Of a stretch of 42,824 nucleotides of DNA, positions 7,982-15,859 are shown in pieces. Numbering within the stretch: position 1 is the stretch's first letter; the number at the start of each line of letters is the position of its first letter. The DNA lies in the NCBI GenBank assembly GCA_003021685.1, contig PXRO01000020.1, positions 8,957 through 51,780 on the forward strand. The letters are read 5' to 3'. The DNA comes from Halobacteriales archaeon QS_4_62_28. GTDB lineage: Archaea; Halobacteriota; Halobacteria; Halobacteriales; Haloarculaceae. A program made the position numbers and the translations under genes. The notes beneath the pieces were generated by a model. It saw only the letters and a list, made by a program, of their open reading frames with translations, did no database searches and was not told the DNA's origin.

Positions 7982-8354
7982 TACTGTTCTATTTTTCGGA
8001 ACGCTCGGTTACTATCGCTCACGGTTCGTCTCGACTTAATCGTCGCGTTCGAACACCCCACTTGCGGCTCGCTTTACCCTAATAGACGTCCGTTACATAC
8101 TTCCAATAATACTTTACCGCACAGCACCATAGTATCTCAGCTGATAAATTACAATCGTAAAGATGTAATCTTTGGACGCGGCACGACGAGTCGTGTTCTC
8201 TAAATAAGAATTCATTATCGTCGAGGCGGCCGCCGGAGGCCGAAATGGAACCGAACACCGGAGGCGAGAAGCGGAGCGGAAAGGTCGAGGAATGAAAAAG
8301 AGGGGAAGGGAGAAGAGAGAGCGAAAAAAGAAAACAGAGAGAGGAAGCGGCGGA
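7982..8354. other. Intergenic region between convergent IclR and dehydratase genes
   Basis: No credible gene. It contains a small hairpin (AAAGAT-GTA-ATCTTT, 8159-8173) and ends in a long purine-rich tract next to the dehydratase stop. Short basic open frames are shadows. Confidence 0.5.
8294..8347 (-). terminator. Pyrimidine-rich terminator tract downstream of the dehydratase
   Basis: The plus strand is purine over 54 bases apart from two C residues. Read on the minus strand just after the dehydratase TAA, it is a pyrimidine tract with runs of four, six and five T. Archaeal termination depends on such U-rich runs. A homopurine tract this long could also form non-B DNA. Confidence 0.5.
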
Positions 8355-9530
8355 TTATCGCGACTGGACTTCGCGTTTCTCCCAGTCCTTCTCGAAGAGG
8401 TTGATCGTGTGGACGCTGTCCTCGGTGTAGGCGTGTTTCTCGACCACGTCGTGGTCGAGTTCGATCCCATAGCCGGGACCCTCGGGGATCTGGACGTATC
8501 CGTCCTCGACCTCAAGGGGGTCGACCAGCAGGTCGTCGACCCAGTCGACATCGTACGTCTGGAACATCTCCTGGATCCGGAAGTTCGAGATAGAGGTACA
8601 GAAGTGTGAGTAGACCGCGCCGGCGACCGGTCCCTGCGGATTGTGCGGGGCGATGTCGACGTGGTCTGCCTCCGCAAGGCCAGCAATCTTCTTCCCTTCG
8701 GTGATCCCGCCCGTGTTCATCAGGTCGGGCTGGAAGACGTCGATGTCGGTCCGGGTGACCAGCTCAAAGAAGTCGTGTTTCGTCACGTGGCGCTCGCCGG
8801 TCGCGACCGGGATCGGGGATTTGCGAGCCACCTCTGCGAGGCTGTTGATGGAGTCCGGCGGACACGGCTCCTCGAACCACGTCGGGTCGAACTCGTCCAG
8901 CTCACGGGCGATCTCGACGGCCTGTCCGGCCGAGAAGCGACCGTGGCACTCGATGAGCAGGTCGACATCGGGGCCGACGGCCTCGCGGACGGCGCGCACG
9001 ATATCGACGGCGTGGTTCTGGTCTTTCCGGGACATCGACTGCCAGGCGGTGCCGAACGGGTCGAACTTCATGGCGTCATAACCGTCGTCAACGACGCGTT
9101 CAGCGGCGCGGGCGAACCCCTCCGGCTCGCCCCCGGTGTCGGTGTACCAGCCGTTGGCGTACGCGCGGAGTTCGTCGCCGTGAACCCGCCCGCCGAGCAG
9201 GTCGTAGACGGGCTTATCGAGGAGCTTGCCCTTGATGTCCCAACACGCCATGTCGACGGCCGAGCAGACGGTGGTGTTGATAATGTTCTTCGAGAACCAT
9301 TCGTCGCGGTACATCTCGAGCCAGATCTGCTCGGTGTCGAAGGGATCTCTACCGATGAAGAAGTCGGACATTTCCTCGATCGCCGCCGCGACCGTTCGCG
9401 GCTTGTCGTGCGTGGTGGCCTCGGCCAGCCCGGTGACGCCGGCGTCCGTCTCCAGTTCGACAAACACCCACGGTTTCCACGGGTTCGCTACGAGGTACGT
9501 CTCTGCGCCGGTGATCTTCACGTCTGTCAT
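8355..9530 (-). CDS. Enolase-superfamily sugar-acid dehydratase
   Basis: Mandelate racemase/muconate lactonizing enzyme family protein, 391 residues, expected to dehydrate an aldonic acid to a 2-keto-3-deoxy acid using Mg2+. The capping domain covers about residues 1-120 and the TIM-barrel follows. Visible active-site pieces are the Lys-containing AMKFDPFG, metal ligands in LLIECHGRF, WFEEPCPP and VATGERH, and the His motif DIAPHNPQGP. This resembles archaeal gluconate/galactonate/xylonate dehydratases; exact substrate is unresolved. Two in-frame ATGs lie at 9539 and 9530; the second gives the usual N-terminus (MTDVKITGAETY). A TTTAATA box near 9556-9565 supports a near-leaderless start. It is divergent from the ABC ATPase gene. 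Confidence 0.88.
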   Translation of the reverse strand: MTDVKITGAETYLVANPWKPWVFVELETDAGVTGLAEATTHDKPRTVAAAIEEMSDFFIGRDPFDTEQIWLEMYRDEWFSKNIINTTVCSAVDMACWDIKGKLLDKPVYDLLGGRVHGDELRAYANGWYTDTGGEPEGFARAAERVVDDGYDAMKFDPFGTAWQSMSRKDQNHAVDIVRAVREAVGPDVDLLIECHGRFSAGQAVEIARELDEFDPTWFEEPCPPDSINSLAEVARKSPIPVATGERHVTKHDFFELVTRTDIDVFQPDLMNTGGITEGKKIAGLAEADHVDIAPHNPQGPVAGAVYSHFCTSISNFRIQEMFQTYDVDWVDDLLVDPLEVEDGYVQIPEGPGYGIELDHDVVEKHAYTEDSVHTINLFEKDWEKREVQSR

Positions 9531-9607
9531 ACGGTTCATACCGCAGAAACTACACTATTAAACCTATTGGATCCGATCATACTGTGGTCCCGACCGCCGG
9601 GCCGGAT

Positions 9608-9628
9608 TAAATAAATATATCAGGGAGG
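9608..9628 (+). promoter_or_regulatory. Promoter of the second ABC operon
   Basis: An AT-rich TATA-like stretch (TAAATAAATATAT) is followed by GGGAGG about 16 bases before the ATG at 9645. TATA spacing suggests a very short leader. An out-of-frame ATG at 9635 precedes the true start. Confidence 0.5.
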
Positions 9629-9644
9629 ATATCTATGAAGGACT

Positions 9645-10793
9645 ATGGCGAATCTCTCGTTACGAGACGCAACAAAGACGTTCGACGACGACGGCGACGA
9701 GATTATCGCGGTAGATGAATTGAACCTAGAGATCGAGGACGGCGAGTTCCTGGTTCTCGTCGGACCGTCGGGCTGTGGAAAATCGACCACGCTCCGGATG
9801 GTCGCGGGACTGGAGACGCCGACCAGCGGGTCGATAAACATCGGCGACGAACCGATCCACCACCAGACGCCACAGGAACGCGACATCGCGATGGTGTTCC
9901 AGTCGTACGCGTTGTATCCACACATGACAGTGTACGAGAACATGGCGTTCGGATTAGAGGAGTCAAGCGACCTCTCCGACGAGGAGACCGAGGAACAGGT
10001 CAACACGGCTGCGGAAATGCTCGGGATTACGGACCTCCTCGGCCGCAAACCCGGCGAACTCTCGGGCGGGCAACAACAGCGCGTCGCGCTGGGTCGCGCC
10101 ATCGTCCGCGATCCGAAGGTGTTCCTGCTCGACGAGCCGCTGGCGAACCTGGACGCGAAACTGCGCGCGGAGATGCGGACGGAACTCCAACAGCTCCAGG
10201 AGGATCTAGGCACGACCACGATCTACGTCACCCACGACCAGACCGAAGCGATGACGATGTCCGACCGGATCGCGATTCTGGACGGGGGAATGCTCCAACA
10301 GGTGGGAACGCCGATGGAGTGTTATCACGAACCCGCGAACCTGTTCGTCGCCGGGTTCATCGGAGAGCCGTCGATGAACTTCTTCGACGTGACGCGTGCG
10401 GACGATGTCCTCGTGGGCGATGGTTTCGAGTACCCGCTCTCCGAGGAGATGAGCGCCAGCATCGACGGCACGACGGAGCTGGTATTGGGAATCCGCCCGG
10501 AGAACGTCGGGATCGTCGAGAGGTCGTCCGGGCCGACAGTGTTCCCGGGCGTCGTCGACGTGATAGAACCGCACGGAAACGAGAACGCCGTACATCTCCG
10601 TTTCGCCGAGTCGTCTACCGACGAAACGTTCACGTCGACAGTCGACGGCATGCGGCATCTCACCGGGGGGCAGCAGGTCGGCGTTTCCTTCCCCGAGGAC
10701 GCGGTATACCTGTTCGATACAGCCACGGGCGACGCGCTCCGTCACCGCGTCGTCGAGGACATCGAGGAAGTTCAGGAGATCGGTACGAGATAG
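9645..10793 (+). CDS. Sugar ABC transporter ATP-binding protein (MalK/UgpC type)
   Basis: Cytoplasmic ATPase of a CUT1 sugar importer, 382 residues. Walker A is GPSGCGKST (about residue 38), the Q-loop lies in MVFQSYALYPHMT, the signature is LSGGQQQRVALGRA, Walker B is VFLLDEPLANLD and the switch His is in YVTHDQTEAM. The C-terminal 150 residues form the MalK-type regulatory (TOBE/OB) domain with LGIRPENVGI. It is the first gene of the second transporter cluster, followed by binding protein and two permeases. It is the only ABC ATPase in the window and could also energise the ATPase-less transporter at 345-3642. Confidence 0.93.
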   Translation: MANLSLRDATKTFDDDGDEIIAVDELNLEIEDGEFLVLVGPSGCGKSTTLRMVAGLETPTSGSINIGDEPIHHQTPQERDIAMVFQSYALYPHMTVYENMAFGLEESSDLSDEETEEQVNTAAEMLGITDLLGRKPGELSGGQQQRVALGRAIVRDPKVFLLDEPLANLDAKLRAEMRTELQQLQEDLGTTTIYVTHDQTEAMTMSDRIAILDGGMLQQVGTPMECYHEPANLFVAGFIGEPSMNFFDVTRADDVLVGDGFEYPLSEEMSASIDGTTELVLGIRPENVGIVERSSGPTVFPGVVDVIEPHGNENAVHLRFAESSTDETFTSTVDGMRHLTGGQQVGVSFPEDAVYLFDTATGDALRHRVVEDIEEVQEIGTR

Positions 10794-10920
10794 GGAGCGG
10801 ACGGGACTGCCGGACGCGCCGACGAAGGCGCAGGGCGGTGCGTACTGATGATTCGGTCGTGCCGGTTCGATCAGCGATCAATGTGGAGACAGTCACGATA
10901 TATCCGTATCAACAACAAAA

Positions 10921-10932
10921 TCATTATATATA
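10921..10932 (+). promoter_or_regulatory. TATA box of the binding-protein gene
   Basis: TCATTATATATA lies 21-32 bases before the ATG at 10953, the expected place for a leaderless transcript. It gives the binding protein its own promoter behind the ATPase gene, in line with binding proteins being needed in excess. Confidence 0.6.
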
Positions 10933-10952
10933 GGGGCATAGAGTTCTTTTGT

Positions 10953-12308
10953 ATGCCTGAACGAGGCAGTACAGACGGTGACAACGAGTACCTAACGAGA
11001 CGAAAGATGATCGGTACTGGAGCGGCCGGCGTCAGCATGATGCTGGCCGGCTGTGGCGGCGGGTCGGACGGTGACGGTTCCAGCAATGGTTCCGGTGACG
11101 GCTCCAGCGATGGTTCCGGTGATGGCTCCGAAGTGACGGACAATCCGGTGGAGGCGCTTCACGGATGGACCGGCGGCGACGGTGCCGAGGCCGCCGCGGA
11201 GATCGTCGCGATGTTCGAGGAGCGGCACCCGGACTACGAACACCAGATCGAGCCGATCGGCGGCGACGCGAACGAGAACCTCAACGCGACGGTCGCTCGG
11301 CGGCTCGCGAACCGAAACCCGCCGGACGCGTTCGCCGGTTGGCCCGGCCTCAACATGACCCAGTACGGCGGCATGCTGGACAGCCTGACGGACATCTACG
11401 AGGAAAACGGGTGGGAGGACGTGATGGCCCCCAAAGCACTCGAGGCCTGCCGGATGAACGATGAGTATCGTGCGGTTCCGCTCGGATCTCACCGGTTGAA
11501 CAATCTCTTCTACAACGTCAACGTCCTAGAAGAGGCGGGCGTCAACCCCGACGACATCACTGACTGGGACTCGTTCACGAGCGCGCGCCAGACCATCGCC
11601 GACGAGACCGACTACATCCCGGTGACGACGACGAAGATCGCGCCGTGGACGGTCCTCCAGTACTGGGCACAGATCATGCTCGGCACCGAGGGACAGGAGC
11701 CGTACGAGGCGTGGCTCGCGGGGGACGGCGATATGGACGCACTCGTTCGCGCACTCGAGAAGACTCAAGACTTCGTTCAGACCCACACGAACGAGGACCG
11801 GGCGACGCTCAGCTTCCCCGAGGCCAACGACAAGCTCATCAACGGCGAGGCGGGCTTTTTTACGATGGGGAACTGGGCCGCCGGGATGTACCGGAACGCG
11901 GAGAACTTCGAGTTCGAGGAGGACTGGGGATGGCTCCCGTTCCCGGGCACCGAGGGTATGTACGTGTTCCACCTCGACTCGTTCATGTTTCCTCAGGACG
12001 GGGACGCACCGGTCAAGGCTCGGGCGCTCGCCGAGCTGATCGGCGACGCCGAACTCCAGGTCCGGTTCAACAACCTCAAAGGATCCATCCCGCTCCGGAC
12101 CGACATCGACGACAGTGAATTGGGCGACTTCCTCTCGATGAACGTCGAGCATCTCAACAACAACAAACAGTTCCCGCGAACGCTCGCGCACGGTCTGGCG
12201 TGTACGCCCGAGGAGCTTGACGCGTGTAAAGACGCGATGGCCAACAACTTCAGCGACCCCTACGATCCGGAAGCCACTGCCGAAGCCCTGATGGCCGTAT
12301 TCGAGTAA
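10953..12308 (+). CDS. Sugar ABC transporter substrate-binding lipoprotein (Tat-exported)
   Basis: Family 1 solute-binding protein of 451 residues. The Tat motif TRRKMIG and lipobox MLAGC lie near the N-terminus. They are followed by a Ser/Gly/Asp tether built from near-repeats of GSGDGSSD encoded by an 18-base-like tandem repeat (about 11070-11130), a region likely to vary in length. Conserved ligand-domain pieces match the first binding protein in this window (GSHRLNNLFYN, INGEAGFF, EEDWGW, GSIPLRTD, LAHGLACTP). The start is the ATG at 10953: a frame continues upstream without coding character, and the TATA box is correctly placed for it. Anchored outside the cell, it delivers sugar to the permeases encoded next. 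Confidence 0.93.
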   Translation: MPERGSTDGDNEYLTRRKMIGTGAAGVSMMLAGCGGGSDGDGSSNGSGDGSSDGSGDGSEVTDNPVEALHGWTGGDGAEAAAEIVAMFEERHPDYEHQIEPIGGDANENLNATVARRLANRNPPDAFAGWPGLNMTQYGGMLDSLTDIYEENGWEDVMAPKALEACRMNDEYRAVPLGSHRLNNLFYNVNVLEEAGVNPDDITDWDSFTSARQTIADETDYIPVTTTKIAPWTVLQYWAQIMLGTEGQEPYEAWLAGDGDMDALVRALEKTQDFVQTHTNEDRATLSFPEANDKLINGEAGFFTMGNWAAGMYRNAENFEFEEDWGWLPFPGTEGMYVFHLDSFMFPQDGDAPVKARALAELIGDAELQVRFNNLKGSIPLRTDIDDSELGDFLSMNVEHLNNNKQFPRTLAHGLACTPEELDACKDAMANNFSDPYDPEATAEALMAVFE

Positions 12309-12344
12309 TCGACGGCCGCCACCTCACCTTCCAACAATATATTT

Positions 12345-13310
12345 ATGGCACGTTCAAAAGACACGGTTACCGGGTCCGGGTCGGTCTCCACGGGCGCGGT
12401 CCCGAACGACTGGCGGGACCGATTGAGACGGTTCTCGAAGAGCGACGTTGTCCGCAGTTTCCCCTACTGGTTCATCCCGTTTAGCATCATGGGACTCGGC
12501 GTCTACGGGGGGATCGGCTGGAACACGCTGATCTCCTTTACCGACTACGAGGGATTCAGGGAGCGGCCGGACATCACGAACCTCGATCTGGACATGTACA
12601 TCCAGGCGCTCCAGGACCCGGCGGTGATCGTCACTACGAAGAACACGTTTATCCTGATGATCGTCTTCACGACGGTCACGATGGCGCTCGGGCTGTTCCT
12701 CGCGATACTGCTCGACCGAGAGATCCGATACAAGGAGAAGATACAGACCATATACCTGCTGCCGATGGCGCTATCGTTCGTCGTCACCGCGCAGTTCTGG
12801 CTCTGGATGTACAACGTCAACAACGGGCTTGTGAACGTCGTCTTGGGCGTGTTCGGATTAGGGCCGTACAACTGGATCGGCAGCCCCGACCTCGTCCTCT
12901 GGGCGGTGATATTCGCGCTCGTCTGGCAGTTCAGCGGCTACGCCATGGTCGTATTCCTGGCCGGGCTCCAGTCGCTTCCGGACGACCAGTTCGAGGCCGC
13001 GAGGGTCGACGGCGCGAGCGCGTTCAAGACCTACTGGCGCGTGATCATCCCCCAGTTGAAGTCGTCGTCGGTCAGCGCGGCGGTCATCCTGTTGATCTTC
13101 GCGCTCAAGGCGTTCACCTTCCTCTACTCGATGTTTGGACAGTACCGGGTGCCACAGGCCACGGACATCCTCGCGACGCTGATGGTTCGCGAGGCGTTCC
13201 AGCTACAAAACTGGGCGTACGCGGCCGCGATTGCGTCGATACTGCTCGTCATGTCGCTCGCCATCATCGCACCGTATCTCCACTACCAGCACAAACAGGG
13301 GAGCCTCTGA
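12345..13310 (+). CDS. Carbohydrate ABC transporter permease, MalF type
   Basis: Membrane permease of 321 residues with a 40-residue cytoplasmic N-terminus and six predicted helices. The EAA loop is EAARVDGASAFKTYWR followed by VIIPQLK. It begins 36 bases after the binding-protein stop; AATATATTTATGG just before or at the start may be a promoter element. It is paralogous to the permease at 1286-2224. One base separates its stop from the next start codon, so translation is probably coupled. Confidence 0.92.
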   Translation: MARSKDTVTGSGSVSTGAVPNDWRDRLRRFSKSDVVRSFPYWFIPFSIMGLGVYGGIGWNTLISFTDYEGFRERPDITNLDLDMYIQALQDPAVIVTTKNTFILMIVFTTVTMALGLFLAILLDREIRYKEKIQTIYLLPMALSFVVTAQFWLWMYNVNNGLVNVVLGVFGLGPYNWIGSPDLVLWAVIFALVWQFSGYAMVVFLAGLQSLPDDQFEAARVDGASAFKTYWRVIIPQLKSSSVSAAVILLIFALKAFTFLYSMFGQYRVPQATDILATLMVREAFQLQNWAYAAAIASILLVMSLAIIAPYLHYQHKQGSL

Positions 13311-13311
13311 T

Positions 13312-14244
13312 ATGAGCAAACCAACCCGCTCACGAGCCGAAAGCATTGCACGGATACTGCCGGCACTCGATTACACCAAGATCGGGCTCTCGCTCGTGAT
13401 CGTGTTCTTTTTTGCCTTCTTCATCTCGCCGATCTGGACCGGGTTCGTGACCGCCCTCAAGACCACCGGCGCGGTCACGGGGACGACCCCGTTCATCCCG
13501 CCAGGACCCGACGGCTTCACGTTGGAGAAGTGGTCCGTGGCATTCGACTACCTCTCGACGGGAATAGTGAACAGCCTCGTGATGTCGGTCCCATCGACGA
13601 TAGCAAGCGTGTTCCTCGGGAGCATCGCGGCGTACGGGCTCACGCTTGTCGACTGGAACGAGCGGCTACAGTTCTCGATACTCGTGTTGTTCCTGGTCGG
13701 CATCTTCATCCCGTACCAGGCGGTGTTGGTTCCGCTCTCGGACTTCTGGATCAACATAGTCGGGGTTGACGACCTGATCGCACCGGTCGCGGCCCTTCCG
13801 TATTTCACCGCCCGGCACTCACGGTTGTTCGCGGTGACGGCCACGCACGTCGTCTACGCGATCCCGATCTGTATGCTGCTGTTCCGAGGGTACTACATGT
13901 CGCTGTCCGACGAACTCATCGAGGCCGCCAAGATCGACGGGGCGAGCATCACGACCATCTACCGCCGGATCGTGCTCCCGCTGTCGAAACCGATGATCGG
14001 CGTCGTGTTCATCTACCAGTTCACGATGATCTGGAACGAGTTCCTGTTCTCGTTGACGCTCATTGGGAGTTCAAGCAGTCCCGCCGCGACCGTGACGCTG
14101 GTGCTGTCCGGCCTGGGAAGCGACCTCTCGGGCGTCGACTTCGGCCTCCGGATGGCGGGGGCGTTCGTCGCCGCGCTGCCAACGCTCATCATCTACGTCC
14201 TGTTCGCGGAGCAGTTCGCGGAGGGGCTTGCCTCGGACAACTGA
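13312..14244 (+). CDS. Carbohydrate ABC transporter permease, MalG type
   Basis: A 310-residue second permease of the operon. The start ATG at 13312 is one base after the previous stop (TGATATG); the longer open frame upstream overlaps the previous gene and is Arg/Ser-rich, so it is rejected. The EAA loop is EAAKIDGASITTIYRR followed by IVLPLS. It is paralogous to 345-1289. It completes an ATPase-binding protein-permease-permease set. Confidence 0.92.
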   Translation: MSKPTRSRAESIARILPALDYTKIGLSLVIVFFFAFFISPIWTGFVTALKTTGAVTGTTPFIPPGPDGFTLEKWSVAFDYLSTGIVNSLVMSVPSTIASVFLGSIAAYGLTLVDWNERLQFSILVLFLVGIFIPYQAVLVPLSDFWINIVGVDDLIAPVAALPYFTARHSRLFAVTATHVVYAIPICMLLFRGYYMSLSDELIEAAKIDGASITTIYRRIVLPLSKPMIGVVFIYQFTMIWNEFLFSLTLIGSSSSPAATVTLVLSGLGSDLSGVDFGLRMAGAFVAALPTLIIYVLFAEQFAEGLASDN

Positions 14245-14260
14245 CCCCACCCGGTTCCGT

Positions 14261-14344
14261 TATACCGGTGGACGGACGCACTGATACATTCAGCCCGGGG
14301 ACCGTGACGGCTGAGACGTATCAAACGGTACGCCCACCGGTATA
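14261..14344. repeat. 11-bp inverted repeat downstream of the ABC operon
   Basis: TATACCGGTGG (14261-14271) and CCACCGGTATA (14334-14344) are perfect complements 62 bases apart, between the transporter operon and a small membrane-protein gene. It could be a loop-forming operator, a terminator stem or chance. Confidence 0.35.
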
Positions 14345-14413
14345 TTGCTTCTCGCCGACGGGAGCCGGCCGCTCCCGAAAAGGTTAGACGGCTGCCGCCG
14401 ATACGTTCGTATC

Positions 14414-14482
14414 ATGCCGACCGATCAGAGCCGGCCCGACCGACCGACAAGCGACCCGGGAGCGGGGACGCGAGAACGATGA
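14414..14482 (+). CDS. Possible 22-residue leader peptide, coupled to the next gene
   Basis: A short open frame starting MPTDQSRPDR ends in TGA that overlaps the next ATG as ATGA. The peptide is Arg/Pro-rich and not acidic. It could be a translational coupler or an upstream extension of the neighbour's message; coding is unproven. Confidence 0.25.
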   Translation: MPTDQSRPDRPTSDPGAGTRER

Positions 14483-14889
14483 GCCGGAGCCTGTCGGCCT
14501 CGTGGGCCATCGGCCTCGGGCTGTTCACCGGCGCGGTCGCGGGAACGGTCGTTCCCTCGGAGACCGGTGCTCAGGAGGTGAGACAGATGGCGGGGTTCAC
14601 GCTCGTCTTCGTTCCCGTCCTCTATGCGGTGGTCACGAGTCGCTGGAGCTACTGGCGGCAGACGAACCCGTACGTCCGGTTCGCCGTCTATCAGCTGTCG
14701 TTTCTCGTCGCCGTTGCCCTTCTCGTCCAGATCGCCGTTCTCGCCTTCGGCCCTGCCGGGACGCTCGCTCGGGTCGCGGAAGCGGTCGCGACGCTGGCGG
14801 CGTTCGCTGTCGCCGCGTGGATGACGTTCTACGGCGGTGCCGACCGGGCGTGGACGGAACTGATCGACCGAACCGACATCGAGTGGTGA
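14479..14889 (+). CDS. Small four-helix membrane protein, unknown function
   Basis: A 136-residue protein with four hydrophobic segments (about residues 8-26, 37-53, 68-90 and 98-118) and a hydrophilic C-terminus ending DRTDIEW. No recognised family motif. High third-position GC and haloarchaeal codon choice support it as a real gene. It lies between the sugar transporter and the convergent aldolase gene; no functional link is visible. Confidence 0.65.
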   Translation: MSRSLSASWAIGLGLFTGAVAGTVVPSETGAQEVRQMAGFTLVFVPVLYAVVTSRWSYWRQTNPYVRFAVYQLSFLVAVALLVQIAVLAFGPAGTLARVAEAVATLAAFAVAAWMTFYGGADRAWTELIDRTDIEW

Positions 14890-14920
14890 CGTCTCGGTTC
14901 CCGTAACCGGCGGATGTCGT

Positions 14921-15682
14921 CTAGCTCTTGTCGATGTCGGCGGCCAGAGACGACAGGTGTTCGGTAAACAGGCCGGCTTCGACGCCGAGTGTGACATATT
15001 GGACGCCGGCATCGATCCAGCGGTTCGCGATTGCGGGTGTGTCGGCGAACGCCCCGACCGCGACGTCGGCCTCGGCGGCGCGTTCACAGACGTCTTCCAT
15101 CAGCGCTTCGACTCGCTCGTGGGTCACCTGTCCGGGGATCCCCAGTGACTGTGAGAGGTCGTAAGGACCGAGGAAGACGGAATCAATCCCGTCGACATCG
15201 AGGATCTCCTCGACGTTTTCAACCCCGCGTTTCCCCTCGACCTGGACGACGAGGACGACATCCTCGTTCTGGTCTGCGGTGTACGTGTCGCTACCCCAGT
15301 AGTCGCCAGCCCGGACGTATTGTGAGAGGCCCCGGCTCCCGAGCGGGTCGAACCGGGCGGCGTCAACGGCGGCCCTGGCGTCTGCTGCTGTTTCGACCTG
15401 CGGGACCTGGACGCCGGCCGAACCGATATCGAGTGCGCGCTGGATCTCGGCTTCCTCGTTCGCCCGGACGCGGACAATCGGTGCAGCACCGCGATTCTGT
15501 GCAGCGGCAGCGAGTCCGAGGGTGGTCTCGGCACCGAGCGGGCCGTGTTCCTGGTCGTACACGACAAAGTCCATACCCGCGATCCCGACCATCTCCGAGA
15601 CCATCGCTGAGTCGATCAACTGGAAGGTTCCGACGACGGTCTCGCCGCCCAGGAGACGGTCACGGAAGCTCGTATTCGCCAT
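14921..15682 (-). CDS. HpcH/HpaI family class II aldolase
   Basis: A 253-residue aldolase of the HpcH/HpaI family, which splits 2-keto-3-deoxy sugar acids into pyruvate and an aldehyde with a divalent metal. Visible family pieces are DFVVYDQEHGPLG (catalytic His region), a run with GSAGVQVPQVE, the metal ligand region VVQVEGKRG and DSVFLGPYDLSQSLG. Length is normal and it appears cytoplasmic. It probably acts after the dehydratase at 8355 as the cleavage step for the sugar taken up by the neighbouring transporter. Family members include 2-keto-3-deoxy-rhamnonate and hydroxy-heptenedioate aldolases, so substrate is not settled. Confidence 0.88.
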   Translation of the reverse strand: MANTSFRDRLLGGETVVGTFQLIDSAMVSEMVGIAGMDFVVYDQEHGPLGAETTLGLAAAAQNRGAAPIVRVRANEEAEIQRALDIGSAGVQVPQVETAADARAAVDAARFDPLGSRGLSQYVRAGDYWGSDTYTADQNEDVVLVVQVEGKRGVENVEEILDVDGIDSVFLGPYDLSQSLGIPGQVTHERVEALMEDVCERAAEADVAVGAFADTPAIANRWIDAGVQYVTLGVEAGLFTEHLSSLAADIDKS

Positions 15683-15859
15683 GAATTGGCATGTTTGGGA
15701 GTGTACAAAACGTTTGTTGTCGTGTCATGGTCGATCAGGTCAGATCCGGATCGATGTCGGCCTCGGTGAGACAGATGTGGCTGATCGGACGATTGTATCC
15801 ACTGTTGTTCCTCCCAACGATGGACAGAGTTAACTCATAAACCCTCGTTAGTCGCGGTC

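Noticed and set aside
11062..11135. Tandem repeat in the binding-protein gene taken as a mobile or regulatory repeat
   Set aside because: It is in frame and encodes the Ser/Gly/Asp tether after the lipobox, common in haloarchaeal lipoproteins.
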